From the NCBI GenBank assembly GCA_938030645.1, contig CALHHQ010000101.1, positions 1 through 6,708 on the forward strand: DNA of 6,708 nucleotides, given 5' to 3'. This stretch comes from an uncultured Rhizobiaceae group bacterium (lineage in GTDB: Bacteria; Pseudomonadota; Alphaproteobacteria; Rhizobiales; Rhizobiaceae). Shown here piece after piece: positions 1-6,535 of this stretch. The notes below the pieces were generated by a model. The model was not told the origin of the DNA, made no database searches, and was given only the letters and a program-made list of their open reading frames with translations. Each line of letters begins with the position of its first letter. The stretch's first letter is position 1. Made by a program: the position numbers and the translations under genes.

Positions 1-1289
1 CGCAGAACAGTGTCATGCAAAGCTTCTCCCATGCCGTGAAGACGCTGGAACTCAAATGAGGTCTTATCAGTGCCCATTTCTAGAATGGCGGCAACAGTGT
101 GAGCATTGTGCGTGGCAAACTGCGGGTATATCCGATCTGTCATGGACAGCAGTTTTTGGGCGCAGCAAATATAGCTTACATCGGTCGCAGCCTTTCGAGT
201 GTAAACAGGAAATTCTTTGTGGGCTTCAACCTGTGCGAGTTTGATCTCAGTGTCCCAATAAGCGCCCTTCACAAGACGTACCATGATTTTGCGATCAAGC
301 TTTTTGGCCAGCGTATAAAGCCAATCCAAAACTTCTGGGGCGCGCCGACCATAGGCTTGTACAACAACTCCAAAACCGTCCCAACCCGCCAGAGATGGGT
401 CGCTCAACACTTGTTCAATAACCGCAAGCGATAACTCAAGTCGACCGGCCTCTTCTGCATCGATATTGAAGCCAATTCCTGCAGACTTGGCTAAGACTGC
501 AAGAGACTGCACGCGTGGAACCAGCTCTTGCAGTACCCGTTCGCGTTTTAAAGTTTCATATCGCGGGTGTAGGGCTGACAGCTTAATGGAAATGCCTGGA
601 TTTTCTGCAATGTAATCAGACTCACTTTGTTTTCCCAGTTCTCCAATTGCATCACTGTAAGCGAGCAGATACCGACGGGCATCGCGCTCTGTTCGCGCAG
701 CTTCACCAAGCATATCGTAGGAATACGTATATCCTTCCCTTTGCTTGACCTCTGCCCGTTCCATCGCTTTCTCGATGGTTTCGCCCAATACAAATTGGCG
801 CCCCATTTCCTTCATAGCCCGTGTGACTGCTTGGCGGATGACAGGTTCCCCCAGACGTTTAATGGCACCGTATAGAATGCCCGTTACAGAGTTGTCGCTG
901 TCGTCTTCTTTCAGAACTTTGCCCGTGAGATAGAGCGCCCATGTGGAGGCGTTGATGAGGGAAGAGTGTGATTTCCCCAGATGCTGCCCCCATTCACTGG
1001 GCGCAATTTTATCCTCAATAAGCGCATCCATTGTCTCACCATCGGGAACGCGCAGTAGGGCTTCCGCCAAGCACATCAGAGCAACCCCTTCGTCGCTGGA
1101 CAAGCCATACTCTCCCAGAAAGAGTTCCATTACATTGGGAGCACTGTCTTCTCGGATCCTTTCCACCAATTCGATGGCGCGTTGGCCAATGCGACTTCGA
1201 AGAGCAAAATCAATGTCAGCCATTGCCAAAAGTTCTTCAACTGCTGCTTGCTCGGATTTCAAAGGGTTCAAAAAAACAGAATGGGGCAT
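1..1289 (-). CDS. putA: Bifunctional proline dehydrogenase / L-glutamate-gamma-semialdehyde dehydrogenase PutA (5' part; continues past the left edge)
   Basis: PutA oxidises proline to pyrroline-5-carboxylate with FAD, then to glutamate with NAD+; it is a peripheral, membrane-associated enzyme. I translated the minus strand by hand from the ATG at 1289: 429 codons stay open to the left edge with no frameshift. Visible motifs are the helical PutA region (EYGLSSDEGVALMCLAEALL, residues 60-79; NASTWALYLTG, 113-123) and the proline dehydrogenase barrel: SIKLSALHPRY (234-244, with the lysine matching the conserved active-site Lys), NIDAEE (275-280), RLVKGAYWD (338-346), ATHNAH (392-397) and FEFQRLHGMGE (412-422). 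The C-terminal barrel arginines and the whole aldehyde dehydrogenase domain lie outside the window; family members are usually 1000-1300 residues. There is no ribbon-helix-helix domain ahead of the helical region, so this PutA should not bind DNA itself. An AGGAG five bases before the ATG fixes the start. It is divergent from putR. Confidence 0.96.
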   Translation of the reverse strand, partial: MPHSVFLNPLKSEQAAVEELLAMADIDFALRSRIGQRAIELVERIREDSAPNVMELFLGEYGLSSDEGVALMCLAEALLRVPDGETMDALIEDKIAPSEWGQHLGKSHSSLINASTWALYLTGKVLKEDDSDNSVTGILYGAIKRLGEPVIRQAVTRAMKEMGRQFVLGETIEKAMERAEVKQREGYTYSYDMLGEAARTERDARRYLLAYSDAIGELGKQSESDYIAENPGISIKLSALHPRYETLKRERVLQELVPRVQSLAVLAKSAGIGFNIDAEEAGRLELSLAVIEQVLSDPSLAGWDGFGVVVQAYGRRAPEVLDWLYTLAKKLDRKIMVRLVKGAYWDTEIKLAQVEAHKEFPVYTRKAATDVSYICCAQKLLSMTDRIYPQFATHNAHTVAAILEMGTDKTSFEFQRLHGMGEALHDTVL

Positions 1290-1398
1290 AGTAACTCCTG
1301 ATCAGACTGTCTAACTTTGCCCTATATTTTCGATCATTAATCGCGTATATTTTTCATAATATGGAGATTACGTCCAAAATTTGACAAGAATTTAGAAC
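1290..1398. promoter_or_regulatory. Divergent putA-putR control region
   Basis: This is the only non-coding stretch between the two divergent genes, so it must hold both promoters and probably the PutR sites. It is clearly more AT-rich than the genes. It holds an exact direct repeat TATATTTT at 1323-1330 and 1346-1353 (23 bp start to start, about two helical turns) flanking an inverted repeat CGAT-N5-ATCG at 1331-1343. A small inverted repeat AGAC-T-GTCT lies at 1304-1312, just upstream of the putA ribosome-binding site. A minus-strand TTGGAC (1377-1372) resembles a -35 box for putA, but no convincing -10 follows at the right distance. I could not settle on a putR promoter. Lrp-type proteins bind loose AT-rich sites as multimers, so the repeats are candidates only. 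Confidence 0.55.
1295..1299 (-). promoter_or_regulatory. Ribosome-binding site of putA
   Basis: AGGAG on the minus strand with a 5-base spacer to the ATG at 1289. It decides the putA start and excludes an N-terminal extension that could carry a ribbon-helix-helix domain. Confidence 0.8.
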
Positions 1399-1890
1399 AT
1401 GAGAACAAACCAAACATTAAGATCCAAACTTGATGCCTTTGACCTTAAAATTTTGAAGGCACTCAGTTCAGATGCGCGCATGACTGTAACAGATCTTGCC
1501 GACACAATCGGATTGTCGAAAACCCCCTGCCATGCTCGTGTAAAAAGGCTCGAGAAAGACGGCTATATCCTGGGCTACAGGGCGTTGATTGACCCTGTGA
1601 AAATGGGATTGAACCATATCGCGTTTGTTGAGGTGAAATTGTCTGACACGCGCGAAGATGCTTTGAGCGAGTTCAATCAAGCGGTCAGCAAACATGGTGA
1701 GATTGAACAATGCCATATGGTTGCAGGCGGATTTGATTATCTTTTGAAAATACGAACAACGGATATGCCCAGTTATCGAAAACTGCTTGGAGAAACACTT
1801 TCAGAATTACCGCACGTGGCACAAACATCTACGTATGTTTCCATGCAAGCTGTCAAAGAAACTGCCGTTCTTGATACCAGTTTGAATTAG
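1399..1890 (+). CDS. putR: Lrp/AsnC-family transcriptional regulator, probable proline-responsive activator PutR
   Basis: A 163-residue protein of normal Lrp/AsnC length. The N-terminal winged helix-turn-helix spans roughly residues 11-60 (LDAFDLKILKALSSDARMTV leading into a recognition region near TIGLSKTPCHARVKRLEKDG). The C-terminal ligand-binding RAM domain covers about 73-150 and includes MVAGGFDYLLKIRTTDM (107-123), the usual Lrp-type signature around the effector pocket. In alphaproteobacteria such as Rhodobacter and Agrobacterium, an Lrp-type PutR encoded next to putA activates it when proline is present; the head-to-head arrangement here matches that. The PutR assignment therefore rests on family plus position. 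The ATG at 1399 has only a weak purine-rich ribosome-binding site, but the domain starts about ten residues in, as expected. The 3' end faces the oxidoreductase gene 13 bp away. Confidence 0.88.
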   Translation: MRTNQTLRSKLDAFDLKILKALSSDARMTVTDLADTIGLSKTPCHARVKRLEKDGYILGYRALIDPVKMGLNHIAFVEVKLSDTREDALSEFNQAVSKHGEIEQCHMVAGGFDYLLKIRTTDMPSYRKLLGETLSELPHVAQTSTYVSMQAVKETAVLDTSLN

Positions 1891-1903
1891 TCGGGATGTC
1901 AAA

Positions 1904-2920
1904 TCACAGGTGTTGAGTTTCACCTGATGCAGCGGCCAGTTTGATAGCTTCAACAACCCGCAAGGTTTGAACACCTTCATGCCCACTCACCAAGGGAGAA
2001 GTGTTGCCTTCGATGACCTCTTTGAAATGTTGGAGTTGAATCTCCAGAGGATCAGCTTGCATAAATGGACTAGAGCCCTGTTCAATAGGTGCCCACCAAC
2101 TGCGCTCTCCTTCGTGCTTCCACATGGACATGTCCGGAAGAGCTAAAGATGCTTGCGACCCACCTATCTTGTAACAGGACATTGGCGTTTTGGAATATGC
2201 AGGATTTTCACCTGATGTGAGTTCCCAACTCCACGGCGCCACAACACTGTCTGAAACAGTGACGGTGCCCAGTGCACCATTTTCAAACCGCATCAAAATG
2301 ACGGCTGTGTCTTCGACTTCAAATCCCCGCGCACCGTTCGATTCCATGGCCTGAAGACTTATAACTTCACCGCACAGATGCCGCAGCAAATCGATATCGT
2401 GGATCAGGTTGATGAATACGGGACCTCCTCCCTTCTGGCTGCGCCATTGAACCGAAAAATAGTCGTTAGGTTTGTACAGCCAAAATTGTGCATGCACAGC
2501 AACGATATCTCCCAGTTGCCCATTTTCAATAGCGCTCTTGGCCGCTTTGATCAGTGGGTTATGGCGTCGGTGATGCCCAACAAGAATTGGCACACCCTTG
2601 TCATCAGCAGCTCTCACCAATGCAGTGGCTGCAGCAGACAAATCAGCGATTGGTTTTTCGATCAAAACCGGAACGCCTGAATTGACGCAATCCAGACCAT
2701 GCTGAACGTGCAGTTGGTTGGGTGTAGCAATTATTGCTCCGTCTGGAATGTCGGATTCAAAACAATCCTGAACAGTGTGAAACCAATTCACACCACACGT
2801 CTCTGCCAATATCTTTGCGGCAGGGTCTGGATCAACTATTGCCGATAGCCAGCCGGCATTTGACACAAGATCAATGTGCTTGCGCCCAATCAGGCCTGCT
2901 CCAATAACGGCAATTTTCAT
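1904..2920 (-). CDS. Gfo/Idh/MocA-family NAD(P)-dependent oxidoreductase
   Basis: A 338-residue cytoplasmic dehydrogenase-like protein. The N-terminal Rossmann fold has GAGLIG (7-12) and an acidic residue at the end of the second strand (AIVD, D30), which usually favours NAD over NADP. ATPN (65-68) and EKP (88-90) are the family's cofactor and active-site signatures; the EKP lysine is normally catalytic. The C-terminal domain begins near HRRHNP (117-122) and has GGG (164-166) followed by the His/Asp pair H174 and D177. Family members oxidise or reduce sugars, inositols, sugar acids and related polyols; the exact substrate cannot be read here. The gene starts 17 bp after the FAH-family gene and is almost certainly co-transcribed with it, as the last gene of the leftward set. 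The ATG at 2920 sits directly before the Rossmann strand, which supports the start, although the ribosome-binding site (AGGT) is weak. Confidence 0.9.
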   Translation of the reverse strand: MKIAVIGAGLIGRKHIDLVSNAGWLSAIVDPDPAAKILAETCGVNWFHTVQDCFESDIPDGAIIATPNQLHVQHGLDCVNSGVPVLIEKPIADLSAAATALVRAADDKGVPILVGHHRRHNPLIKAAKSAIENGQLGDIVAVHAQFWLYKPNDYFSVQWRSQKGGGPVFINLIHDIDLLRHLCGEVISLQAMESNGARGFEVEDTAVILMRFENGALGTVTVSDSVVAPWSWELTSGENPAYSKTPMSCYKIGGSQASLALPDMSMWKHEGERSWWAPIEQGSSPFMQADPLEIQLQHFKEVIEGNTSPLVSGHEGVQTLRVVEAIKLAAASGETQHL

Positions 2921-2937
2921 ATCACCAGACCTGAGGA

Positions 2938-3786
2938 TTATTTGTCACGTTTCACTTTTTGCTTTTGCTGCCCAAGGCCTTCGATTCCCAGTTCCATCAC
3001 ATCGCCTTCCTTCAAGAAGACAGGTTTTGGTTTCATGCCGAGGCCAACGCCCGGAGGCGTGCCTGTAGAAATAACATCCCCCGGATGCAAAGTCATGAGT
3101 GAAGACAGATGCTCAATAATCTCCGCTACGGTGAAAATCATTGTGGACGTATTTCCTGTTTGGCAACGCTTGCCGTTAACGTCCAACCACATGTCGAGCG
3201 CCTGAGGATCTTTCACTTCATCGCGCGTCACAAGCCATGGGCCGGTTGGGCCAAATGTGTCGCAACTCTTTCCTTTGGTCCACTGGCCGGTCAGTTCCGT
3301 TTGGAACTCTCTTTCCGAAACATCGTTGATCACGCAGTAGCCGGCGACATATTTCAGAGCATCCTTTTTAGAAACGTATTTTGCCTTACGCCCAATCACG
3401 ACACCCAGCTCAACTTCCCAATCGGACTTTTTACTTTGACGGGGCAACGACACGGCATCATTTGCACCGACGACGGCTGAGTTGGCTTTGAAAAACAAGA
3501 TTGGGTGCTTTGGTATATCAGCGCCCGTTTCGGCGGCATGGTCAGAATAGTTAAGGCCGATGCATAGAAATTTTCCGATATTTCCAACGCAAGGCCCCAT
3601 GCGCTGGCGACCTTCGACTTTCTTGAGTTTCTTTACATCGAGGCCTCGGAGCATCTTCAGCGTTTTGTCATTCAGAAAGTCGCCAGAGATATCCTTCACT
3701 TTGCGCGACAAGTCGCGGAGTACTCCGTCCTCGTCAATCAAACCTGGCTTTTCTTCTCCGGCTTTTCCGTAGCGAACGAGTTTCAT
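2938..3786 (-). CDS. Fumarylacetoacetate hydrolase (FAH) family protein, possibly a 2,4-diketo-3-deoxy sugar-acid hydrolase
   Basis: A 282-residue FAH-fold enzyme. In this family a divalent metal helps to cleave or isomerise a beta-diketo or related acid. Visible motifs are FCIGLNYSDHAAE (about 74-86, with the conserved His in the lid region), WEVELGVVIG (123-132, the two metal-binding glutamates E124 and E126), NDVSERE (154-160, metal-binding aspartate D155) and STGTPPGVGLG (240-250, substrate-binding turn). The N-terminus MKLVRYG...EKPGLIDEDG...RDLS is typical of a subgroup often labelled ureidoglycolate lyase by automatic annotation. Characterised relatives of that kind act on 2,4-diketo-3-deoxy-L-fuconate or -rhamnonate, so a sugar-acid role fits the context better; this is inference. 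I chose the ATG at 3786 because MKLVRYG is the usual start. A TTG at 3813 would add nine residues. The next gene follows after 17 bp. Confidence 0.88.
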   Translation of the reverse strand: MKLVRYGKAGEEKPGLIDEDGVLRDLSRKVKDISGDFLNDKTLKMLRGLDVKKLKKVEGRQRMGPCVGNIGKFLCIGLNYSDHAAETGADIPKHPILFFKANSAVVGANDAVSLPRQSKKSDWEVELGVVIGRKAKYVSKKDALKYVAGYCVINDVSEREFQTELTGQWTKGKSCDTFGPTGPWLVTRDEVKDPQALDMWLDVNGKRCQTGNTSTMIFTVAEIIEHLSSLMTLHPGDVISTGTPPGVGLGMKPKPVFLKEGDVMELGIEGLGQQKQKVKRDK

Positions 3787-3800
3787 ATCAATATCCAATT

Positions 3801-3814
3801 GTTGAAAATTCAAC
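3801..3814. repeat. 14-bp perfect inverted repeat upstream of the FAH-family gene
   Basis: GTTGAA-AA-TTCAAC lies 15 bp upstream of the chosen ATG at 3786 and overlaps the alternative TTG start at 3813. It sits in the 124-bp gap between the glucosidase stop and the FAH-family gene, which is long for an operon interior. It could be a regulator site or a weak RNA hairpin close to the ribosome-binding region. It does not resemble the 16-bp operator near the right end of the window. Confidence 0.35.
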
Positions 3815-3910
3815 CCGCAGGTGAACAGGTATCTCGGAAAATTTCAATAGCCTCTGGGTCCAATGAAACCCGACGCTAAGTCATGTTCACAGTATTTCAG
3901 GTTTTGGAAT

Positions 3911-5272
3911 TCACTCTTCGCGCGCTGCAAGCAAGTTGCTGTACCAATTGCCACTCTTTTTAATTGTGCGAACCTGCGTATCGTAGTCCACGTGCACCAA
4001 CCCAAAACGCATTTTATACCCTTCGGCCCACTCATAATTGTCCATGAGACTCCAAGCGAAATACCCTTTCAATGGAATTCCAAAATCAATTGTATCAGCC
4101 AGCACATTCAGGTGCGTTTCCAAGTAATCCAATCGTGGTTGGTCATCCACCTCTCCACTTTCGTTCACACCCATATTATAGCAAGCGCCGTTTTCGGTGA
4201 TGTAGCATGGAGGCAAGTTTTCGTACCGAGCGTAAACTTGCTTCAACAGATGCGACATACCTTCAGCTTTGATCTCCCAACCAATGTCAGTTCTGACATT
4301 TGAGTTGGTGGATGGAACAGAAACACTTGCCGGAAACACAGCGTTCTTTGATGGGTCGTGTTTTACCGTATCTGGGAAATAATAGTTGAAACCCCACCAA
4401 TCCAACGGTTGATTTATGATTTCCAAATCACCGTTTTGAATGAGCAGTTTATCTCCCAGCGCTTGCATCAGATCATCATCATAGGCCCCATTGAATAGAG
4501 GGCCAAAAAAGACACCATTGTTGAACTGGAAAGATCTTTCAGCAGCTGCCAAATCTTCTTCGCGATTGCTTGCTGCATATGTTGAGACTGCATTGAGAAC
4601 AATGCCCATAGGGATATCAGAACACTCTGCACGCGCAGCTTTTACCGACGAGCCATGCGCCAAATTTGTGACATGAACGGCCGCCATTGCGGCATCAAGA
4701 TTTTTTTCACCTGGGGCATGTTTTCCAATCAAATGACCGAGATAGGTCGAACACCACGGCTCGTTGAAAGTCGCCAAAGCGTCGATCCTATCTCCCAAGC
4801 GAGAAACCACAATCTTTGTGTAGTCAGCAAACGCTTCAGCAGTATCGCGATTGGTCCATCCTCCATACCCTTGCAGAGTCAAAGGCAAATCCCAGTGATA
4901 AAGCGTCGGAAACACTTTGATGTTGCGCGCCACCAATCCGTCGATCAAGCGGTCATAGAAATCCAGCCCAGCTTCGTTCACTTCACCCCTGCCATCAGGA
5001 ACAATGCGCGGCCATGCAATTGAGAAACGATACGCATCAACATTCAAAGATGCTATCAGATCAAGATCGGCTTCCCATCGGTTGTAGTGGTCACAAGCAA
5101 CATCGCCAGTATGACCCTCAAAAACCCGCCCTGGCATATGTGAAAATGCATCCCAAATCGACGCTCTGCGACCATCTTCGTGAACGGCACCTTCAATCTG
5201 ATAGGCAGCTGTTGCCACTCCAAATTGAAAGTCAGCAGGAAATCGTTTGGCGAGAGATTCGTAGGCGGTCAT
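3911..5272 (-). CDS. bglA: Glycoside hydrolase family 1 beta-glucosidase
   Basis: A 453-residue GH1 enzyme, normal length, with no signal peptide, so cytoplasmic. It hydrolyses terminal beta-linked glucose (or a related hexose) from glycosides by a retaining mechanism. The acid/base Glu is E171 in TFNEP (168-172) and the nucleophile is E360 in ITENGA (358-363). Other substrate-pocket residues are in place: Q25 in AAYQIEG, H126 in YHWDLP, N170, the tyrosines after FN (297-298), W407, E414 and W415 in FAWSLMDNYEWAEGY (405-419). The N-terminal family signature FQFGVATAAYQIEGA (15-29) is intact. The symbol is a family-level name; activity on galactosides, fucosides or plant and algal glycosides cannot be excluded. 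A good ribosome-binding site (AAGGA) precedes the ATG. It lies 57 bp downstream of the LacI-type gene, which suggests control by that regulator. Confidence 0.95.
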   Translation of the reverse strand: MTAYESLAKRFPADFQFGVATAAYQIEGAVHEDGRRASIWDAFSHMPGRVFEGHTGDVACDHYNRWEADLDLIASLNVDAYRFSIAWPRIVPDGRGEVNEAGLDFYDRLIDGLVARNIKVFPTLYHWDLPLTLQGYGGWTNRDTAEAFADYTKIVVSRLGDRIDALATFNEPWCSTYLGHLIGKHAPGEKNLDAAMAAVHVTNLAHGSSVKAARAECSDIPMGIVLNAVSTYAASNREEDLAAAERSFQFNNGVFFGPLFNGAYDDDLMQALGDKLLIQNGDLEIINQPLDWWGFNYYFPDTVKHDPSKNAVFPASVSVPSTNSNVRTDIGWEIKAEGMSHLLKQVYARYENLPPCYITENGACYNMGVNESGEVDDQPRLDYLETHLNVLADTIDFGIPLKGYFAWSLMDNYEWAEGYKMRFGLVHVDYDTQVRTIKKSGNWYSNLLAAREE

Positions 5273-5277
5273 ATTAT

Positions 5278-5282
5278 TCCTT
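5278..5282 (-). promoter_or_regulatory. Ribosome-binding site of the beta-glucosidase gene
   Basis: AAGGA on the minus strand with a 5-base spacer to the ATG at 5272. It supports that start over internal alternatives. Confidence 0.7.
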
Positions 5283-5288
5283 CAAAGG

Positions 5289-5317
5289 ATTGAATTTCGT
5301 AGCCGAAGTGCTTTCAA
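5289..5317 (-). promoter_or_regulatory. Possible promoter of the beta-glucosidase gene overlapped by an operator-like site
   Basis: Within the 57-bp gap after the LacI-type gene, the minus strand has TTGAAA (5317-5312), a 17-bp spacer, and TTCAAT (5294-5289). These match the sigma-70 boxes at 5 of 6 and 4 of 6 positions. Bases 5302-5317 match the perfect 16-bp palindrome at 6536-6551 at 11 of 16 positions, so a repressor could bind over the -35 box. A caution is that the predicted start of transcription (near 5282) falls at the ribosome-binding site and would leave a leader of only about ten bases. Confidence 0.35.
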
Positions 5318-5329
5318 CGGCCTGGGCTT

Positions 5330-6370
5330 CTAAGTTTGTTTCGTCGTTTGTCCCTGCACGATCTCAGCTTCCCACAACTCGTTGAGCGGCGACCTACTGG
5401 AATCATCAATCTGTGCGAGAAGCATTTCTGCTACGCGCTTTCCAGCAGCTTGAATTGAGGAACTTATAGATGTGAAGAATGGGGTTGTGTTTTCACCATC
5501 AGGAGACTGCAGAAATGACAGCTGATCATCATAGGTGATGATCGCCACATCTTTGCCAGCACGTAGACCCAATTCATTCAAAGCACGAACGCCTCCCATT
5601 GCTGGCAGAATGGACGCAAACATCAATGCGGTTGGTGGATTTTTGAGAGCCAATTGGGCCACTGTAGCATCGTGTCCATAGGTCTCTGTCATATCTGCAC
5701 TGCAAATGTATCGAGAATCAGCAGCAATGTTGTTGGCTTCAAGTGCAGCTTCAAACCCAGCTCGCCGACGCAATGCAAAGTTCATGCTCTCCAAACCATT
5801 GACCAGTGCAATTCGAGTGTGACCTTGATCAATTAACAACTGAGTTCCCTGTTGAAACGCATTGAGATTGTTCACGTCCAACCATGAATAAGTATCCGTG
5901 TCTGAACCTGAGCGACCATGCACCACAAACGGCAGGTTGATTGATTTCAGCAAATCAATGCGCGGTTCAACGGTTTTCGGACCATGGACGACCACCCCAT
6001 CGACACGTCGCCTGCTGGCAAAATCGCGGTAGATGTCCTCTTCTTCACCAGCAGGCGCCATGCGCAACAAAATGTCATACCCCGCAGCCGCGTAGGCCTC
6101 ACTGGCACCAGCCAAGAAATCAGAAAAATGAGGATTGATCATACGGTGTTCGGAAATCGGTATCACATGTCCGATGGCGCGTGTCTTACCGGTTGCCAAA
6201 CTCGCTGCACTTGGGCTGGGTCGATAGTTCAATCCATCGGCCGCTTGTTGTACCCGCACGCGGGTTTTCTCACTCACTTCAGGAAAACCGTTGAGCGCCC
6301 TGCTGACCGTGGTTTGCGACAGCCCAAGAATTTCTGACAGTTTTTTGAGGTTTATGGGTGCGGAAGCCAT
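5330..6370 (-). CDS. LacI-family transcriptional regulator of glucoside uptake and hydrolysis
   Basis: A 346-residue LacI/GalR-type repressor. The N-terminal helix-turn-helix is at residues 6-29 (INLKKLSEILGLSQTTVSRA, then LNG), followed by the hinge region YRPSPSAASLATGKT (49-63), which inserts into the minor groove in this family. The rest is a periplasmic-binding-protein-like sugar sensor (about 65-340), including DGVVVHG (124-130), LLIDQGHTRIALVNG (178-192) and AIITYDD (276-282). It sits between the glucosidase gene and a divergent secretion-signal-bearing gene that is probably a sugar-binding protein, the typical place for a local sugar regulator. The layout resembles alphaproteobacterial AglR (alpha-glucosides), but the neighbouring GH1 enzyme points to beta-glucosides; the effector is unresolved. 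I chose the ATG at 6370 because the HTH follows at once. In-frame GTG (6406) and TTG (6430) starts also exist; GTG has a GGAG ten bases upstream, whereas the ATG has no good ribosome-binding site. Confidence 0.93.
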   Translation of the reverse strand: MASAPINLKKLSEILGLSQTTVSRALNGFPEVSEKTRVRVQQAADGLNYRPSPSAASLATGKTRAIGHVIPISEHRMINPHFSDFLAGASEAYAAAGYDILLRMAPAGEEEDIYRDFASRRRVDGVVVHGPKTVEPRIDLLKSINLPFVVHGRSGSDTDTYSWLDVNNLNAFQQGTQLLIDQGHTRIALVNGLESMNFALRRRAGFEAALEANNIAADSRYICSADMTETYGHDATVAQLALKNPPTALMFASILPAMGGVRALNELGLRAGKDVAIITYDDQLSFLQSPDGENTTPFFTSISSSIQAAGKRVAEMLLAQIDDSSRSPLNELWEAEIVQGQTTKQT

Positions 6371-6472
6371 AGTTTCTGATTTTTCAAAGCGATTTGAATT
6401 TATCACGCCACAACAGCTCCGAAGATGCAAGCTCTTTGCTAATTTGCTTCAAAATGCTCACAAATTGCAATG

Positions 6473-6478
6473 ATTATA
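6473..6478 (-). promoter_or_regulatory. Probable -10 box of the LacI-type regulator gene
   Basis: A perfect TATAAT on the minus strand (6478-6473). With a 16-18 bp spacer the -35 box would fall around 6495-6502, where the match is poor and overlaps the rightward promoter's -35 box. Predicted transcription starts near 6466, giving a leader of about 96 bases before the ATG at 6370 and still including the TTG and GTG alternatives. Confidence 0.5.
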
Positions 6479-6498
6479 ACAGATTTGGTACGCTTCGC

Positions 6499-6527
6499 TT
6501 GACAGATGAATATGGGAGCGACATTCT
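6499..6527 (+). promoter_or_regulatory. Probable promoter of the sugar-uptake gene(s) to the right
   Basis: A perfect TTGACA -35 box (6499-6504) is followed after 17 bp by CATTCT (6522-6527), a weak -10 match (3 of 6). Transcription would start near 6534, immediately before the perfect palindrome at 6536-6551, the arrangement expected for direct repression. The leader to the start codon at 6641 would be about 107 bases. Confidence 0.55.
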
Positions 6528-6535
6528 AAGAACAA

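Noticed and set aside
99..434. Plus-strand open frame of 111 codons, with others at 627-875, 943-1314 and 1031-1291
   Set aside because: They lie antisense to putA, whose minus-strand frame is continuous and full of family motifs. Their translations have no recognisable features or ribosome-binding sites.
548..793. Minus-strand open frame of 81 codons inside putA
   Set aside because: It is in a different frame from the intact putA translation over the same bases, so it is a shadow and not a sign of a frameshift.
3856..3871. GGGT / ACCC stem after the glucosidase gene as a terminator
   Set aside because: The stem has only four pairs with an eight-base loop and no adjacent T-tract.
3821..3890. 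Inverted repeat GTGAACA / TGTTCAC, 56 bp apart
   Set aside because: Seven-base arms with such a wide gap are easily found by chance in a region this size, and nothing else supports a site.
3844..4035. Minus-strand open frame of 63 codons reaching into the 124-bp gap
   Set aside because: Most of it overlaps the glucosidase gene in another frame; its protein has no recognisable feature, and no ribosome-binding site stands out.
3863..4303. Plus-strand open frame of 146 codons over the 3' end of the glucosidase gene
   Set aside because: It is antisense to the conserved C-terminal third of the GH1 enzyme and shows no domain or signal of its own.
6441..6466. AATTTG / CAAATT inverted repeat in the leader of the LacI-type gene
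   Set aside because: Short AT-rich arms with a 14-base gap are not distinguishable from chance, and they do not resemble the 16-bp operator.
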